This document shows positions 42,295 to 51,286 of a DNA stretch of 64,000 nucleotides, piece by piece (the stretch's first letter is position 1; each line of letters starts with the position of its first letter). The stretch lies in the NCBI GenBank assembly GCA_002409995.1, contig DHOR01000026.1, forward strand, positions 69,932 through 133,931, given 5' to 3'. A program made the translations under genes and the position numbers. Origin of the DNA: Hungatella sp. UBA5385. Lineage in GTDB: Bacteria; Bacillota; Clostridia; Lachnospirales; Lachnospiraceae. The notes beneath the pieces are model-generated. The model had not been told where the DNA came from, made no database searches, and was given only the letters and a program-made list of their open reading frames with translations.

Positions 42295-42440
42295 TTATTC
42301 TAACAACTGAACATCAAATTCCTTTTCCAAATTGGCGATATGGCTGCTTAAGGACTGTTGTGATATGTATAGCTTTTTGTCAGCTTTTATAATATTCAGT
42401 TCTCTGCTGCAGCAAGAAAATATTCCAGATTCAAAAAGCT
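42295..42440 (-). pseudogene. Broken N-terminal fragment of a LysR-family regulator
   Basis: Reading leftward, one frame gives SFLNLEYFLAAAEN. A second frame, reached by restoring one missing base, gives LNIIKADKKLYISQQSLSS and HIANLEKEFDVQLLE before a stop. Together they are the LysR HTH domain, about 47 residues. The single-base deletion (AACCTG read as AACTG) and the loss of the whole effector domain make this a dead remnant. It lies between the PHP gene and the glyA promoter. Confidence 0.82.
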
Positions 42441-42442
42441 GA

Positions 42443-43168
42443 TTATAAATACTCCTCTAATTTGGGTATAAAGGGCAGAAGATGGTGGATGGAAGTATTG
42501 ACAATCAGCTCTTGGGGAAAATCCACTTCCTTTAATAGTTCCCAAGCTTGTCCGTGATTACCAATGTCATCGGCAATATGTGCATCACTGTTAATAATAA
42601 CTGAGGTGTGATAATGGATGCACCGTTCCAGCATCACATGATAGTTCTCCCAGGCGTTTTGTCTGGCGCACAAAGGATGAAGTGAGCTGCTGTTAACTTC
42701 CAGAAGCTTATGATTATCAGCTGCAGCTGCAGCCAGAGTATCATAGTCTATGGGATAACGGCTGTCATCTGGGTGCCCGATGATGTTGATCAGCGGATTT
42801 TCCAGGACTTTCACATATGCATTGGTATTTTCTGCAACAGTTCCGCTTTCATAACAGATTTCATGAATGCTGGCAATGGAGTAATCTATGTTTTTAAGCC
42901 GTTGCTCTGATAAGTCCACCTTTCCGTTATAATCCAGTATATTAAGTTCGGAACCCATCAGTATCTTTACACCATACAGAGTACGGGGTATGAATTTAAA
43001 ATTGACGAAATAAAGTTCATGGCAGGCCCCTGGCATCCGGGGTGCATGATCTGTGGAACCGAAAACAGAAAGTCCTTTCTCAGCGGCTGCTTTTGCCATC
43101 TCATAAAGGGTATTATAGGCATGTCCGCTGGCTATGGTATGGGTATGCAGGTCTAAAATGTCAATCAT
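42443..43168 (-). CDS. PHP-domain phosphoesterase (YcdX/HisK-like)
   Basis: A 241-residue PHP protein. Metal ligands are visible in DLHTHTIASGHAYN (HxH), STDHAPR, GHPDDSRYP and INSDAHIADDIG. The family has a trinuclear metal site in a TIM barrel and hydrolyses phosphate esters; YcdX-type members act on small phosphorylated compounds but the substrate is unclear. AAAGGAGAG supports the start. Its stop is directly followed by the LysR remnant. MgtC is encoded 45 bases upstream on the same strand. Confidence 0.9.
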   Translation of the reverse strand: MIDILDLHTHTIASGHAYNTLYEMAKAAAEKGLSVFGSTDHAPRMPGACHELYFVNFKFIPRTLYGVKILMGSELNILDYNGKVDLSEQRLKNIDYSIASIHEICYESGTVAENTNAYVKVLENPLINIIGHPDDSRYPIDYDTLAAAAADNHKLLEVNSSSLHPLCARQNAWENYHVMLERCIHYHTSVIINSDAHIADDIGNHGQAWELLKEVDFPQELIVNTSIHHLLPFIPKLEEYL

Positions 43169-43213
43169 CTAACTCTCCTTTCCCTATACAAACGAATTTA
43201 TTCAGTTAAACCT

Positions 43214-43891
43214 TCACTGTAGCTCCTCAACATGAGTAACATCTGGCACAGTGCTTATATATTCAATCACATCCCGATGATACATACGCGTGTTAATATG
43301 AATAACGGCAATCACACAGTAGCTTCCATCCTTTATGGCTTTCTTCTGAAACTGGATATCATGCATCTCCAGCTGCTGCTGCCGGGCATATTCAATAATC
43401 GTTCCCAGAGCAGTTTCTTCCTTCACTTCAATATAAACTTCCATATACCGTCCACGCTGCCGGACTCTGGTCTCAATCCACTGAAAAACAGTCATTATAA
43501 CCAGGATGACCATACCGCCAAGCACTGCACCTTCGTAAAAACCGATGCCAATGGCCAGTCCGCAGCAGGCTGCAGCCCAGAGTCCGGCAGCTGTTGTAAT
43601 TCCTCTAATCTGACTTTTACCAGTCATAACAATCGTTCCGGCACCCAGAAAACCAATGCCGCTAACAACTTGAGCTCCCATCCGCACCGGATCCGAGCCA
43701 CCCAGATACTGGAACGCATATTGGTTGGTCATCATTACCAGAGAAGCACCAAGGCATACCAGCATGTGGGTTCGAAAACCGGCGGGGCGGTTGTGACGGC
43801 CCCTTTCAAAACCAATCAGGCCACCAATCACCATAGCTAATACCACACGCAGTAACGTCGATTCCAATGTTAAATCTCTAAACATTTCCAT
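43214..43891 (-). CDS. MgtC/SapB-family membrane protein
   Basis: A 225-residue MgtC-family protein. Four or five helices in residues 10-135 include the family motif LIGFERGRHNRPAGFRTHML and GIGFLGAGTIV. The C-terminal cytoplasmic domain (about 145-225) is ACT-like. MgtC proteins modulate ATP synthase and cope with low Mg2+; SapB relatives vary. It follows the ABC ATPase gene by 20 bases and could share its transcript, though a functional link is not obvious. Confidence 0.92.
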   Translation of the reverse strand: MEMFRDLTLESTLLRVVLAMVIGGLIGFERGRHNRPAGFRTHMLVCLGASLVMMTNQYAFQYLGGSDPVRMGAQVVSGIGFLGAGTIVMTGKSQIRGITTAAGLWAAACCGLAIGIGFYEGAVLGGMVILVIMTVFQWIETRVRQRGRYMEVYIEVKEETALGTIIEYARQQQLEMHDIQFQKKAIKDGSYCVIAVIHINTRMYHRDVIEYISTVPDVTHVEELQ

Positions 43892-43911
43892 TGCATATCA
43901 TCCAATCTTTT

Positions 43912-45039
43912 TTAAACTAATACCCGTGCACATTCCCGATCAAATACCATAAACACCCGGTCACCTTCAGAGAACGATTCATTTAATATCGGATTATAGA
44001 TCTCAACCATAGTCGTCGTTCCATCGCCGCTTTCTACCTCATATTCTATTTTCACACCGAAATAGGTAATCCGTTTGATGATTCCCGGTACCCCCTGATC
44101 TTCATTATGGGAGGACAGATGGATGGACTCCGGACGGATCGAAAGCGCACACTCCTGTCCCGGCTTCAGCTGATTGACGTCTCCCGGCTGCGGTAACTCA
44201 TAACGCAGATCATTGATTTTTACAACTGCACCGCCATTCCCCTGACCTCCATATATACAGGGTAAAAAGTTGGTTTTACCAATAAAATTAGCAACAAAAC
44301 GATTGGACGGATATTCATATACTTCCTTTGGTGAACCCATCTGCATAATATCGCCATCCTTCATAATAATAACCTTATCTGAAATCGCCATTGCCTCTGA
44401 CTGATCATGGGTAACATACAGACTGGTAATGCCCAGCCGTTTTTGCAATGCCCGAAGCTCATCACGCATCGTTTCACGCAGCTTGGCATCTAAGTTGGAT
44501 AGCGGCTCATCAAACAAAAGTACTCTTGGTTCAATGATAATCGCACGTGCCAGTGCCACTCGCTGCTGCTGTCCGCCAGACAGCTGATTGGGATAGCGGG
44601 TTTCCATTCCATTAAGCTGCATTAGGAGCATGGCCGCATCCGTCCGCTGCTTCACTTCCTCTTTGCCAAGTCTCTTGATTTTTAATCCATAAGCTACGTT
44701 CTCATAAATCGTTAAATGGGGAAACAAGGCATAGGACTGAAATACCATTGAAATGTTACGCTTATTAGGCGGAACCGTAGTCACATCCCGGTCACCGATA
44801 TAGATGCTTCCCCGGGTCGGATTCTCGAAACCCGAAATCATCCGCAGAGTGGTTGTCTTACCGCAGCCGGAAGGTCCCAGCAGCGTTACCATCTCACCAT
44901 CATTTACCTCAACATTAATGTTATTCACGGCGATATTTTCTTTTCCATCCTTATCCAGGGACGCAAATTGCTTGGTAAGCCCGTTTAAACGAACCCGGCT
45001 GGAATATTTACTAAACTCACTGAAATTTACTTTTTCCAT
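43912..45039 (-). CDS. ABC importer ATPase, PotA/FbpC type
   Basis: A 375-residue ATPase with Walker A LLGPSGCGKTT, Q-loop, signature LSGGQQQRVALARA and Walker B VLLFDEPLSNLDAKLR. A C-terminal TOBE domain (about 290-370) carries CALSIRPESI. This type energises Fe3+, polyamine, 2-aminoethylphosphonate or hexose-phosphate importers. It lies five bases downstream of the fused permease. With the GH3 enzyme and sugar-sensing regulators alongside, a sugar or sugar-phosphate substrate is more likely than iron. Confidence 0.95.
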   Translation of the reverse strand: MEKVNFSEFSKYSSRVRLNGLTKQFASLDKDGKENIAVNNINVEVNDGEMVTLLGPSGCGKTTTLRMISGFENPTRGSIYIGDRDVTTVPPNKRNISMVFQSYALFPHLTIYENVAYGLKIKRLGKEEVKQRTDAAMLLMQLNGMETRYPNQLSGGQQQRVALARAIIIEPRVLLFDEPLSNLDAKLRETMRDELRALQKRLGITSLYVTHDQSEAMAISDKVIIMKDGDIMQMGSPKEVYEYPSNRFVANFIGKTNFLPCIYGGQGNGGAVVKINDLRYELPQPGDVNQLKPGQECALSIRPESIHLSSHNEDQGVPGIIKRITYFGVKIEYEVESGDGTTTMVEIYNPILNESFSEGDRVFMVFDRECARVLV

Positions 45040-45044
45040 CTTCT

Positions 45045-46775
45045 TTACCTCCGTTTTGCAGAAGCCTGGTTTATTTTCCTAGCATTTTTTTCCATTCGTC
45101 CGGCCTGCTTTATATATCCCGGAGTCAAAAAGATATTAACGACTATTGAAATCACGACAATGGCAATCAATATGGCACCCATCATGACCAGAATAAAAGC
45201 TGCTGCATTACTGTACTGGCTGGATTCAAACAATGACAAGATCCTGGCTGTAGCCAGATTCCATTTTGGTGAAATCAGGAAAATAACCGAGCTAACCGCT
45301 GTCATTGCACGTACAAATGCATATACCAGGCCCGAATAAAACGGTTGGCGCAGTAACGGCAGGGTTATTCGCCGGAATGTAGTACCGCTGTCGGCTCCGA
45401 GTATGGCAGATGCCGATTCAATAGAAGGATCAATCTGCAAAAGCGTGGTCTGCCCTGATTCTATGGATACCGGAATATTTCGGAAGACAAAGGCAATCAC
45501 CAGAATTAGTGCAGTTCCTGTCAGCATCAGTGGCGGATAGTTAAAGGTAAAGGTATATCCAATACCCAAAACCGTTCCTGGAATTGCAAAAGTCAGAATC
45601 GATGAAAATTCCATAAACCGCCGGCCAATAAACTTCTGCCGGATTGTCAGATACGCGATTAAAATTCCAAATATACCTGTAATTGGTGCTGAAATCACGG
45701 CTATCGTGACTGAATTCTGCAAAGGTGCCCAGCCCATAATGCTGATCTGCTTAAAATGATCCAGAGTAAAGGCAAAATCAACGCCCCAAACATTTACAAA
45801 TGCGCCAATTAACACGATTCCATACAGCAGAATTAAAAAAGCGGATATCAGTGCACACAGCGCAAACAGTGGCCAGATAATATGCGGCTCATCTAGTTTA
45901 CGCCGCTTTTGGGTAGGCTTTCCGGTAACGGTTACAAAGGACTTCTTATTGATCCAGTATTTCTGCAGCGTAAACGCCAGCAAAGTCGGCATCAACAGGA
46001 TAATGGCCAGAATTGCACCACCTCTCATATCAAACATCCCTGTTACCAGCCGGTAAGCATCTACTGCCAGAGTCGAATAACTGCCAGCCAGAATCACCGG
46101 GTTAGAAAAATCCTCCATCGATTGGATAAACACCAGCAGCATTGCACTGATAATACCCGGAAAGGATAATGGCAGGGTCACAGTACGAAAAATATGCCAC
46201 CGGGAAGCGCCCATATTATAGGCAGCATCCTCCACTGAATCATCAATGGACTCCAAAATTCCAGTCAGAGTCAAAAAGGCCACCGGGAAGAACGAGATGG
46301 CCTGTACGGCAATCAGGCTATGCATTCCATATATATTAGCCGTCGTAATCCCAAACAGTCCCTTAGTAATCAGCCCTTGTCTGCCAAACAAAAATATGAA
46401 TGACAGTGACAGCACAAACGGCGGCGTAATAATCGGAAAGGTTGCCATCATCCTAAAAAACTTTTTACCGGGCATCTCTGTACGAGTTACTGAAAATGCA
46501 AACAGGTATCCGACTGCGGCGGCAACAACAGCCACCACCAGTCCCAGCTTAATCGAATTCAAAAAAGTATACTGATAATTGCTGTTTAACGCAATTGAAA
46601 TAAAATTGCTCAAATCAAATGAACCTTCGTTACTGGTGAATGCCAGACGAAAGACATTCACCAGTGGAAATAGAATAAAAACAATCAGCAGCACGAAAAT
46701 CATTAGAATACAAAGGGATAAAATTGGTTGCTGGAGCAGCATCTTAAAACTGTTCCCCCGATTTTTTTTGTTCAT
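45045..46775 (-). CDS. Fused two-domain ABC permease (FbpB-like)
   Basis: A 576-residue permease containing both membrane halves in one chain, about 12 helices. EAA-type loops are seen in VEDAAYNMGASRWHIFRTVT and SASAILGADSGTTFRRIT. The start at 46775 follows GTGAGGAG. Fused permeases of this length belong to the Fe3+/AfuB/phosphonate-type importers. It is encoded between the GH3 enzyme and the ATPase on one strand. Confidence 0.93.
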   Translation of the reverse strand: MNKKNRGNSFKMLLQQPILSLCILMIFVLLIVFILFPLVNVFRLAFTSNEGSFDLSNFISIALNSNYQYTFLNSIKLGLVVAVVAAAVGYLFAFSVTRTEMPGKKFFRMMATFPIITPPFVLSLSFIFLFGRQGLITKGLFGITTANIYGMHSLIAVQAISFFPVAFLTLTGILESIDDSVEDAAYNMGASRWHIFRTVTLPLSFPGIISAMLLVFIQSMEDFSNPVILAGSYSTLAVDAYRLVTGMFDMRGGAILAIILLMPTLLAFTLQKYWINKKSFVTVTGKPTQKRRKLDEPHIIWPLFALCALISAFLILLYGIVLIGAFVNVWGVDFAFTLDHFKQISIMGWAPLQNSVTIAVISAPITGIFGILIAYLTIRQKFIGRRFMEFSSILTFAIPGTVLGIGYTFTFNYPPLMLTGTALILVIAFVFRNIPVSIESGQTTLLQIDPSIESASAILGADSGTTFRRITLPLLRQPFYSGLVYAFVRAMTAVSSVIFLISPKWNLATARILSLFESSQYSNAAAFILVMMGAILIAIVVISIVVNIFLTPGYIKQAGRMEKNARKINQASAKRR

Positions 46776-46806
46776 GTAAATTCTCCTCACTGTTTATCGA
46801 TTTCTC

Positions 46807-48864
46807 TTACAATACAAAGCATCCCTTTACCAGATCGGCATCGGCGCTGCTGCTGCCAAGATAAGCATCGTATTCCATCTGCTCCAGTTCCCAGCCATTC
46901 TCACCAAACCAGGTAAGCTCCTCTATGGGGCAAACAATCTCAACCGTTTTACTCTCACCGATCTCTAAGCTGACCCGCTTAAAGCCACGTAATGTTTTCA
47001 CCGGACGATCAATGCTGGAATTAGAGAAACCAACGTAGAACTGCACGACTTCATCACCTGCCGCCTCACCGGTGTTCTTCACCTTACAGCAGGCAATTAC
47101 ATTGTCACCATCAACTTTAAAGTTAACATCCGTCATCTCAAAGTTCGTGTAGCTCAAACCATAGCCATATGGTACCGATGGTGCGACCCCCTCTTTATCC
47201 AGCTTGGCATAGCCATGATAATAGTTATATGTAATATCTGTGGCTTCCCAGTCAACTGCAGGTAAGTCGCTTTCCTGTTTCACGATGACAAATGGCAATT
47301 TCCCGCCAGGATTTACATCACCAAACAAGGTTTCTGCAATAACAGTACCACCTTCCATACCCGGATAATACGCCATTAAAATAGCCGGTGCTGCAGCTTT
47401 CCATTCTTCAATCATCATCATATTGCCTCCGATCAGAACCACTGCCATCTGCTCATTGACCTTTGAAACCGCCTGAATCAGTGCGATCTCCTCTGCCTTC
47501 AGTCCCAATGATTTAATCCGGTCGCCTCCTTGTGCCAAAAAGCCTTCATCATCGCTTGGAGCGATATACTCACCCTCGTCACTGTGATTATAGCCTGCCA
47601 CAACAATAACAACATCGGCTTCCCCGGCAATTTGTCTGGCGTGTTCTAGATCCTCGCCGCTGTAATATACGACTTCGCTCTCCGGAAGCAGCTTTGTAAC
47701 GCCTGCCAGCGGAGTCACCACATAAGGCGGAAATACCCGGGAGGAGCCATGATCGCCAATGTTCTCTACATTACCCAAAGTGCCCAATATCGCAACCTTT
47801 TTAGCTGTGGCTTTGTTAAAGGGCAGGGTGTGGTTATCATTCTTAATCAAGGTCATGGACTTCTCGGCTACCTCTTTTGCAAGGGCAATATGATCAAGAC
47901 AGGCCACCTGTTTACGTGGGTATTCTTCCGGATCTTCGGCTTCTGTAAAGGCCAGCAGTGTACGGATAATCCGCAAAACAGCATCGTCAATCTTGCTTTC
48001 CGGTACTTCCCCCGCTCTGACTGCATGAACCAGATTCTCGCCATAAAAATGGGTGTCGCACATCTCCACATCAAGACCAGCATTGGCTGCCCTGGTGGTA
48101 TGCTTGGTTCCCCACATAAAATCACTGACTACAAAACCGTCAAAATCCCATTCGCCCTTTAGCACATCGGTCAACAGATATTTCTGCTGTCCACACATTG
48201 TATGCTGATAGCTGTTATAGGCACTCATCACACTGGCTGCCCCTGCCTTAATACAGCGTTCGAAATGGCGCAGGTAAACTTCCCGCTCAGTTCGCTTATC
48301 AGCCTGTACGCTGACGGTAAAACGACCGTTTTCCATGCTGTTAAAAGCAAAATGCTTAATGCAGGCAATGACGTTGTGTTTCTGAATTCCTTCTACCAGT
48401 GCCTGTCCCATAATCCCCAGGTGGAAATCATCCTCGCCATACACTTCCTGGCTGCGTCCCCAGCCCGGATTGTAAGGCAGATTGATGCAGACACCGCCAA
48501 AATAATTACCGCCATAGGCCCGGATTTCTCTGGCAATTGCTTCACCTACCCGGCTCTCTAAATCAATGTCAAAGGTTGCACCGCGAGCCATAGTTACCGG
48601 AAAGCAAGTACTTTTTTCAACCACCACTCCGCGAGGACCGTCACAAAACTTCAGCTCTGGCACACCATAGGTTTCGTTGCCGCCGGCCGGATAGGGATAT
48701 ACATTATAATGATTATCTGCCGTCGGATGACTGAAGGCTTCTGCATTCTCTTCCACCGATGCCCGGCCGCTCATTAGATATACCTTTTCTTCCAGACTCA
48801 TCTGAGCCACTATCTTTTTTGCCCTTTCAGTATAAGAAAGACGATATTGCTTTGTACATTTCAT
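46807..48864 (-). CDS. GH3 beta-glucosidase-type glycosidase, cytoplasmic
   Basis: A 685-residue family 3 glycoside hydrolase. The nucleophile Asp lies in DGFVVSDFMWGTKHT, the N-terminal barrel starts around residue 18, the second a/b domain includes VVIVVAGYNHSDEGEY, and a C-terminal fibronectin-III-like domain begins near PYGYGLSYTNFEM. There is no signal peptide, so it cleaves imported glycosides inside the cell. It is inserted between the binding protein and permease genes of one importer, which strongly suggests that the importer's cargo, or something made with it, is its substrate. Confidence 0.92.
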   Translation of the reverse strand: MKCTKQYRLSYTERAKKIVAQMSLEEKVYLMSGRASVEENAEAFSHPTADNHYNVYPYPAGGNETYGVPELKFCDGPRGVVVEKSTCFPVTMARGATFDIDLESRVGEAIAREIRAYGGNYFGGVCINLPYNPGWGRSQEVYGEDDFHLGIMGQALVEGIQKHNVIACIKHFAFNSMENGRFTVSVQADKRTEREVYLRHFERCIKAGAASVMSAYNSYQHTMCGQQKYLLTDVLKGEWDFDGFVVSDFMWGTKHTTRAANAGLDVEMCDTHFYGENLVHAVRAGEVPESKIDDAVLRIIRTLLAFTEAEDPEEYPRKQVACLDHIALAKEVAEKSMTLIKNDNHTLPFNKATAKKVAILGTLGNVENIGDHGSSRVFPPYVVTPLAGVTKLLPESEVVYYSGEDLEHARQIAGEADVVIVVAGYNHSDEGEYIAPSDDEGFLAQGGDRIKSLGLKAEEIALIQAVSKVNEQMAVVLIGGNMMMIEEWKAAAPAILMAYYPGMEGGTVIAETLFGDVNPGGKLPFVIVKQESDLPAVDWEATDITYNYYHGYAKLDKEGVAPSVPYGYGLSYTNFEMTDVNFKVDGDNVIACCKVKNTGEAAGDEVVQFYVGFSNSSIDRPVKTLRGFKRVSLEIGESKTVEIVCPIEELTWFGENGWELEQMEYDAYLGSSSADADLVKGCFVL

Positions 48865-48882
48865 ATTATATTCTCCTTTTCA

Positions 48883-50013
48883 TTATTCTAAAGATTCACC
48901 ATTATCGACCCTGGCGATAAATTCTTCAATCAGACGAGTTCGATTATTACTGCTCCATACTGCATCGTGAGGAATCTGATTTAGTTCTGAAGGTGATACC
49001 AGACCATCAGCAATCCTGGCATTGACATTTAATGCTACAACGTTGGCTTTGGCTTCAATAAATACTTCCTGTCCCCTTACCGACATAATCCAGTCAATAA
49101 AGGTCTTAGCATTATCAAGCTCATCTGCAGGGCCATTGTTGATAATCGCCATAGCAATAATCTCATAACCGGTGCCATCTTCCGGATACACGATTTCGAT
49201 GGGATAACCCTGATTCTTAGCGGAAAGTCCTGCCTGATCATACATAATGCCAATCGCAGCCTCACCTAATGCAACTTCCATTGCCGGTGCCGCACCGGAC
49301 TTGGTATATTGTCTGATGTTATTTTTGAGTGCCAACAAGTAATCAAAAGCCTGATCCTCCCCCATCATTTCAACCAGAGAAGCCATGATGGTATATCCGG
49401 TTCCGGCTGTGGATGGATGAGAAATGGAAATCTGATCCTTAAATTCCGGTTTTAATAAATCTGCCCAACAGGTGGGATACTCCAGTCCATTTGCATCAAA
49501 CCATTCCGTATTGCAGGCATAGGATATGGAACAAGTTGTCATCGGACTCCAATAGCCGGCCTCATCAAGCGAATCTTCCGGGAAATTCTCAGATTCCGGC
49601 GATATATAGGGGTAAAAAAGTCCATCCTGAGACGCCATAATAAAAGTATCCGAAGATGCTGAAACCATCAGGGAGGCCTGTGGATTATCCTTTTCGGCTG
49701 TTACTCGTGCCAGCATTTCACCGGCGGAAAGCCGCACATAATCAATCTTGATTCCGGTATCCTGTTCAAAAGCATTAAAATAAACCGGTAACTCGGCCTC
49801 TGGCCAGGCTGTATAAATCGTTAGTTTTTTCGAGCCTCCGGCTATTGGTTCCCTGGATTCGGTGCTGCCAGCTGCAGCAGTCGCTGCAGAATCGGTGGCT
49901 GCGGTTGTTGCGGCGGCCTGAGTACCTGATGATGGACTTCTTCCACATGCGGTAAGTATCATAACAGTTCCTAATGCTAATGCGATGATTTTTCTCTTAC
50001 TATTCTTTTTCAT
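48883..50013 (-). CDS. ABC importer binding lipoprotein, Fe/AfuA-type
   Basis: A 376-residue lipoprotein with lipobox LTACG (Cys23) and an Ala/Thr-rich linker. The fold is the type 2 periplasmic binding protein class of FbpA/AfuA: KKLTIYTAWPEAELPVYFNAF at the start, and KDQISISHPSTAGTGYTIMA, where Ser/Thr side chains bind oxyanions such as phosphate groups. The iron-binding Tyr pair of FbpA is not evident, so hexose-phosphate or another anion is the more plausible ligand. It is first in the operon, followed by GH3, permease and ATPase. Confidence 0.88.
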   Translation of the reverse strand: MKKNSKRKIIALALGTVMILTACGRSPSSGTQAAATTAATDSAATAAAGSTESREPIAGGSKKLTIYTAWPEAELPVYFNAFEQDTGIKIDYVRLSAGEMLARVTAEKDNPQASLMVSASSDTFIMASQDGLFYPYISPESENFPEDSLDEAGYWSPMTTCSISYACNTEWFDANGLEYPTCWADLLKPEFKDQISISHPSTAGTGYTIMASLVEMMGEDQAFDYLLALKNNIRQYTKSGAAPAMEVALGEAAIGIMYDQAGLSAKNQGYPIEIVYPEDGTGYEIIAMAIINNGPADELDNAKTFIDWIMSVRGQEVFIEAKANVVALNVNARIADGLVSPSELNQIPHDAVWSSNNRTRLIEEFIARVDNGESLE

Positions 50014-50314
50014 GCTTCCTCCTTGTGACCCGACTTCTCTGGGTATTATGGTTGTGAATCAATTTCCAACCAATCTCTCTGCTTTCCTTTGCATAATACT
50101 TATTTTGTTACTCATTTATCCATATGATGATCATCTGTGTTGGAGCCATTGTATCACTAATCACAGCAAAAAGCTGTCCACGTTTTTATGATAATTATTT
50201 TAAATATCCGGGGAAATAATACGATATCTTTTTTGTCTTGGTTCCGGGCAAATATTATGTTATTATGTATTTATTCAGGATGTATTCAGATTAATTATAA
50301 GGAACGATATACTT
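50014..50314. other. Divergent promoter region of the sugar locus
   Basis: A 300-base spacer between the binding-protein gene (left) and the sensor operon (right). It is AT-rich, without a recognised riboswitch or a clear cre box. ATAAGGAAC precedes the right-hand start. It must hold both promoters and the YesN binding sites, but I could not assign them. Confidence 0.5.
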
Positions 50315-51286
50315 ATGGAGAAAAAAAACAGTCTGAGATTAATCATTTTAGGACTTTTTATTACAATTGTATTTACAGCCATTCTTATTTCCTATGGCTG
50401 GGTTGTTCGTGGTCCGGGTGGAACAGAAACTGAATCCTCGATTGTTTGGGGGATCGTTTTTACCGAATCAGAGGACAACTGGCAGGCTTCCTTACAAAAT
50501 TCATTCGAAAGTGCTGCTAAATCCGCCGGTATCAAAGTAATCAGTATCTATGCAGACCGTTCACAAAACTCACAAATTACAGCAATCCGCTCACTCATTG
50601 CCTTTCGTGCTGATGTCATCTCCTTTTCTCCAATTGTATCAAGTGGTTGGGAAAACGTTATGTCAGAGGTCTGTTCTGCCGGAATTCCCATCCTGGTATT
50701 TAATAAAAATATCTCTGAAAGAGAAACTCCAATGCCAATTCATTATATAGGCTATGACTATATCCGGGCCGGTGAGCTGTTGGCTGCCAACATTCTTAAT
50801 GACATTCCTGAGGATGCCATTCTTGCCGAGCTTTGCGGCACTACCAGCGCCAGCACCGTTCTTGAGATCTCCCGCGGGCTGCGCAATGTCCTCCATACAG
50901 ACAGACGATGGAACATTGATTTTTCAGTCAATACCGACTATATGCAGTCGTTGTCTAAGGAAATGGCCGGTCGGCTGCTTAATAATGACTGGAGTGTGGA
51001 TGTGGTCATCTGTCACAGTGATGCGATTACTCTGGGTGCCATTGCCGCAATTGAAGAAGCCGGTCTAACTCCCGGTGAGGATATCCTGGTATACGCCATA
51101 GGGGGTTCTCCTGAGGTTATCCGGCTCGTCGAAGCAGGTAAGGTAAATTGCCTGATTCAATGTGATTTGACTGACATCGGTACTGAAGCCGCCACATGTG
51201 TTCGTGAGTTGATGGACAATGAAGCCATCTCACAACCAGCCACAGCTTTCCTGCCACTAACGACTTTGAATGCCTATGAAAGGTAA
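50315..51286 (+). CDS. Membrane-anchored sugar-binding sensor protein (RbsB-type)
   Basis: A 323-residue type 1 periplasmic binding protein. One N-terminal helix (about 8-29) lacks a lipobox or cleavage site, so it stays anchored with its domain outside. The domain reads WGIVFTESEDNWQASLQNSFES, then ADVISFSPIVSSGWENVM and VICHSDAITLGAIAAIEEAG. Such proteins next to YesM-type kinases act as ligand-sensing co-receptors (as in XylFII-LytS systems). It overlaps the kinase gene by 17 bases, so the two are made together. Confidence 0.88.
   Translation: MEKKNSLRLIILGLFITIVFTAILISYGWVVRGPGGTETESSIVWGIVFTESEDNWQASLQNSFESAAKSAGIKVISIYADRSQNSQITAIRSLIAFRADVISFSPIVSSGWENVMSEVCSAGIPILVFNKNISERETPMPIHYIGYDYIRAGELLAANILNDIPEDAILAELCGTTSASTVLEISRGLRNVLHTDRRWNIDFSVNTDYMQSLSKEMAGRLLNNDWSVDVVICHSDAITLGAIAAIEEAGLTPGEDILVYAIGGSPEVIRLVEAGKVNCLIQCDLTDIGTEAATCVRELMDNEAISQPATAFLPLTTLNAYER

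Noticed and set aside
43755..43800. GGGTTCGAAAACC as a tRNA T-arm
   Set aside because: It lies inside the MgtC gene and encodes the conserved AGFRTHM segment; no other tRNA part is present.
43912..50013. Iron(III) importer
   Set aside because: The ATPase and permease types allow it, but the binding protein lacks an obvious Tyr-Tyr iron site, and GH3 and sugar-sensor genes surround it.
50014..50314. Catabolite-response (cre) box in front of the importer-GH3 operon
   Set aside because: The best candidate, TGTGAATCAATTTCCA, lacks the central CG of the consensus.
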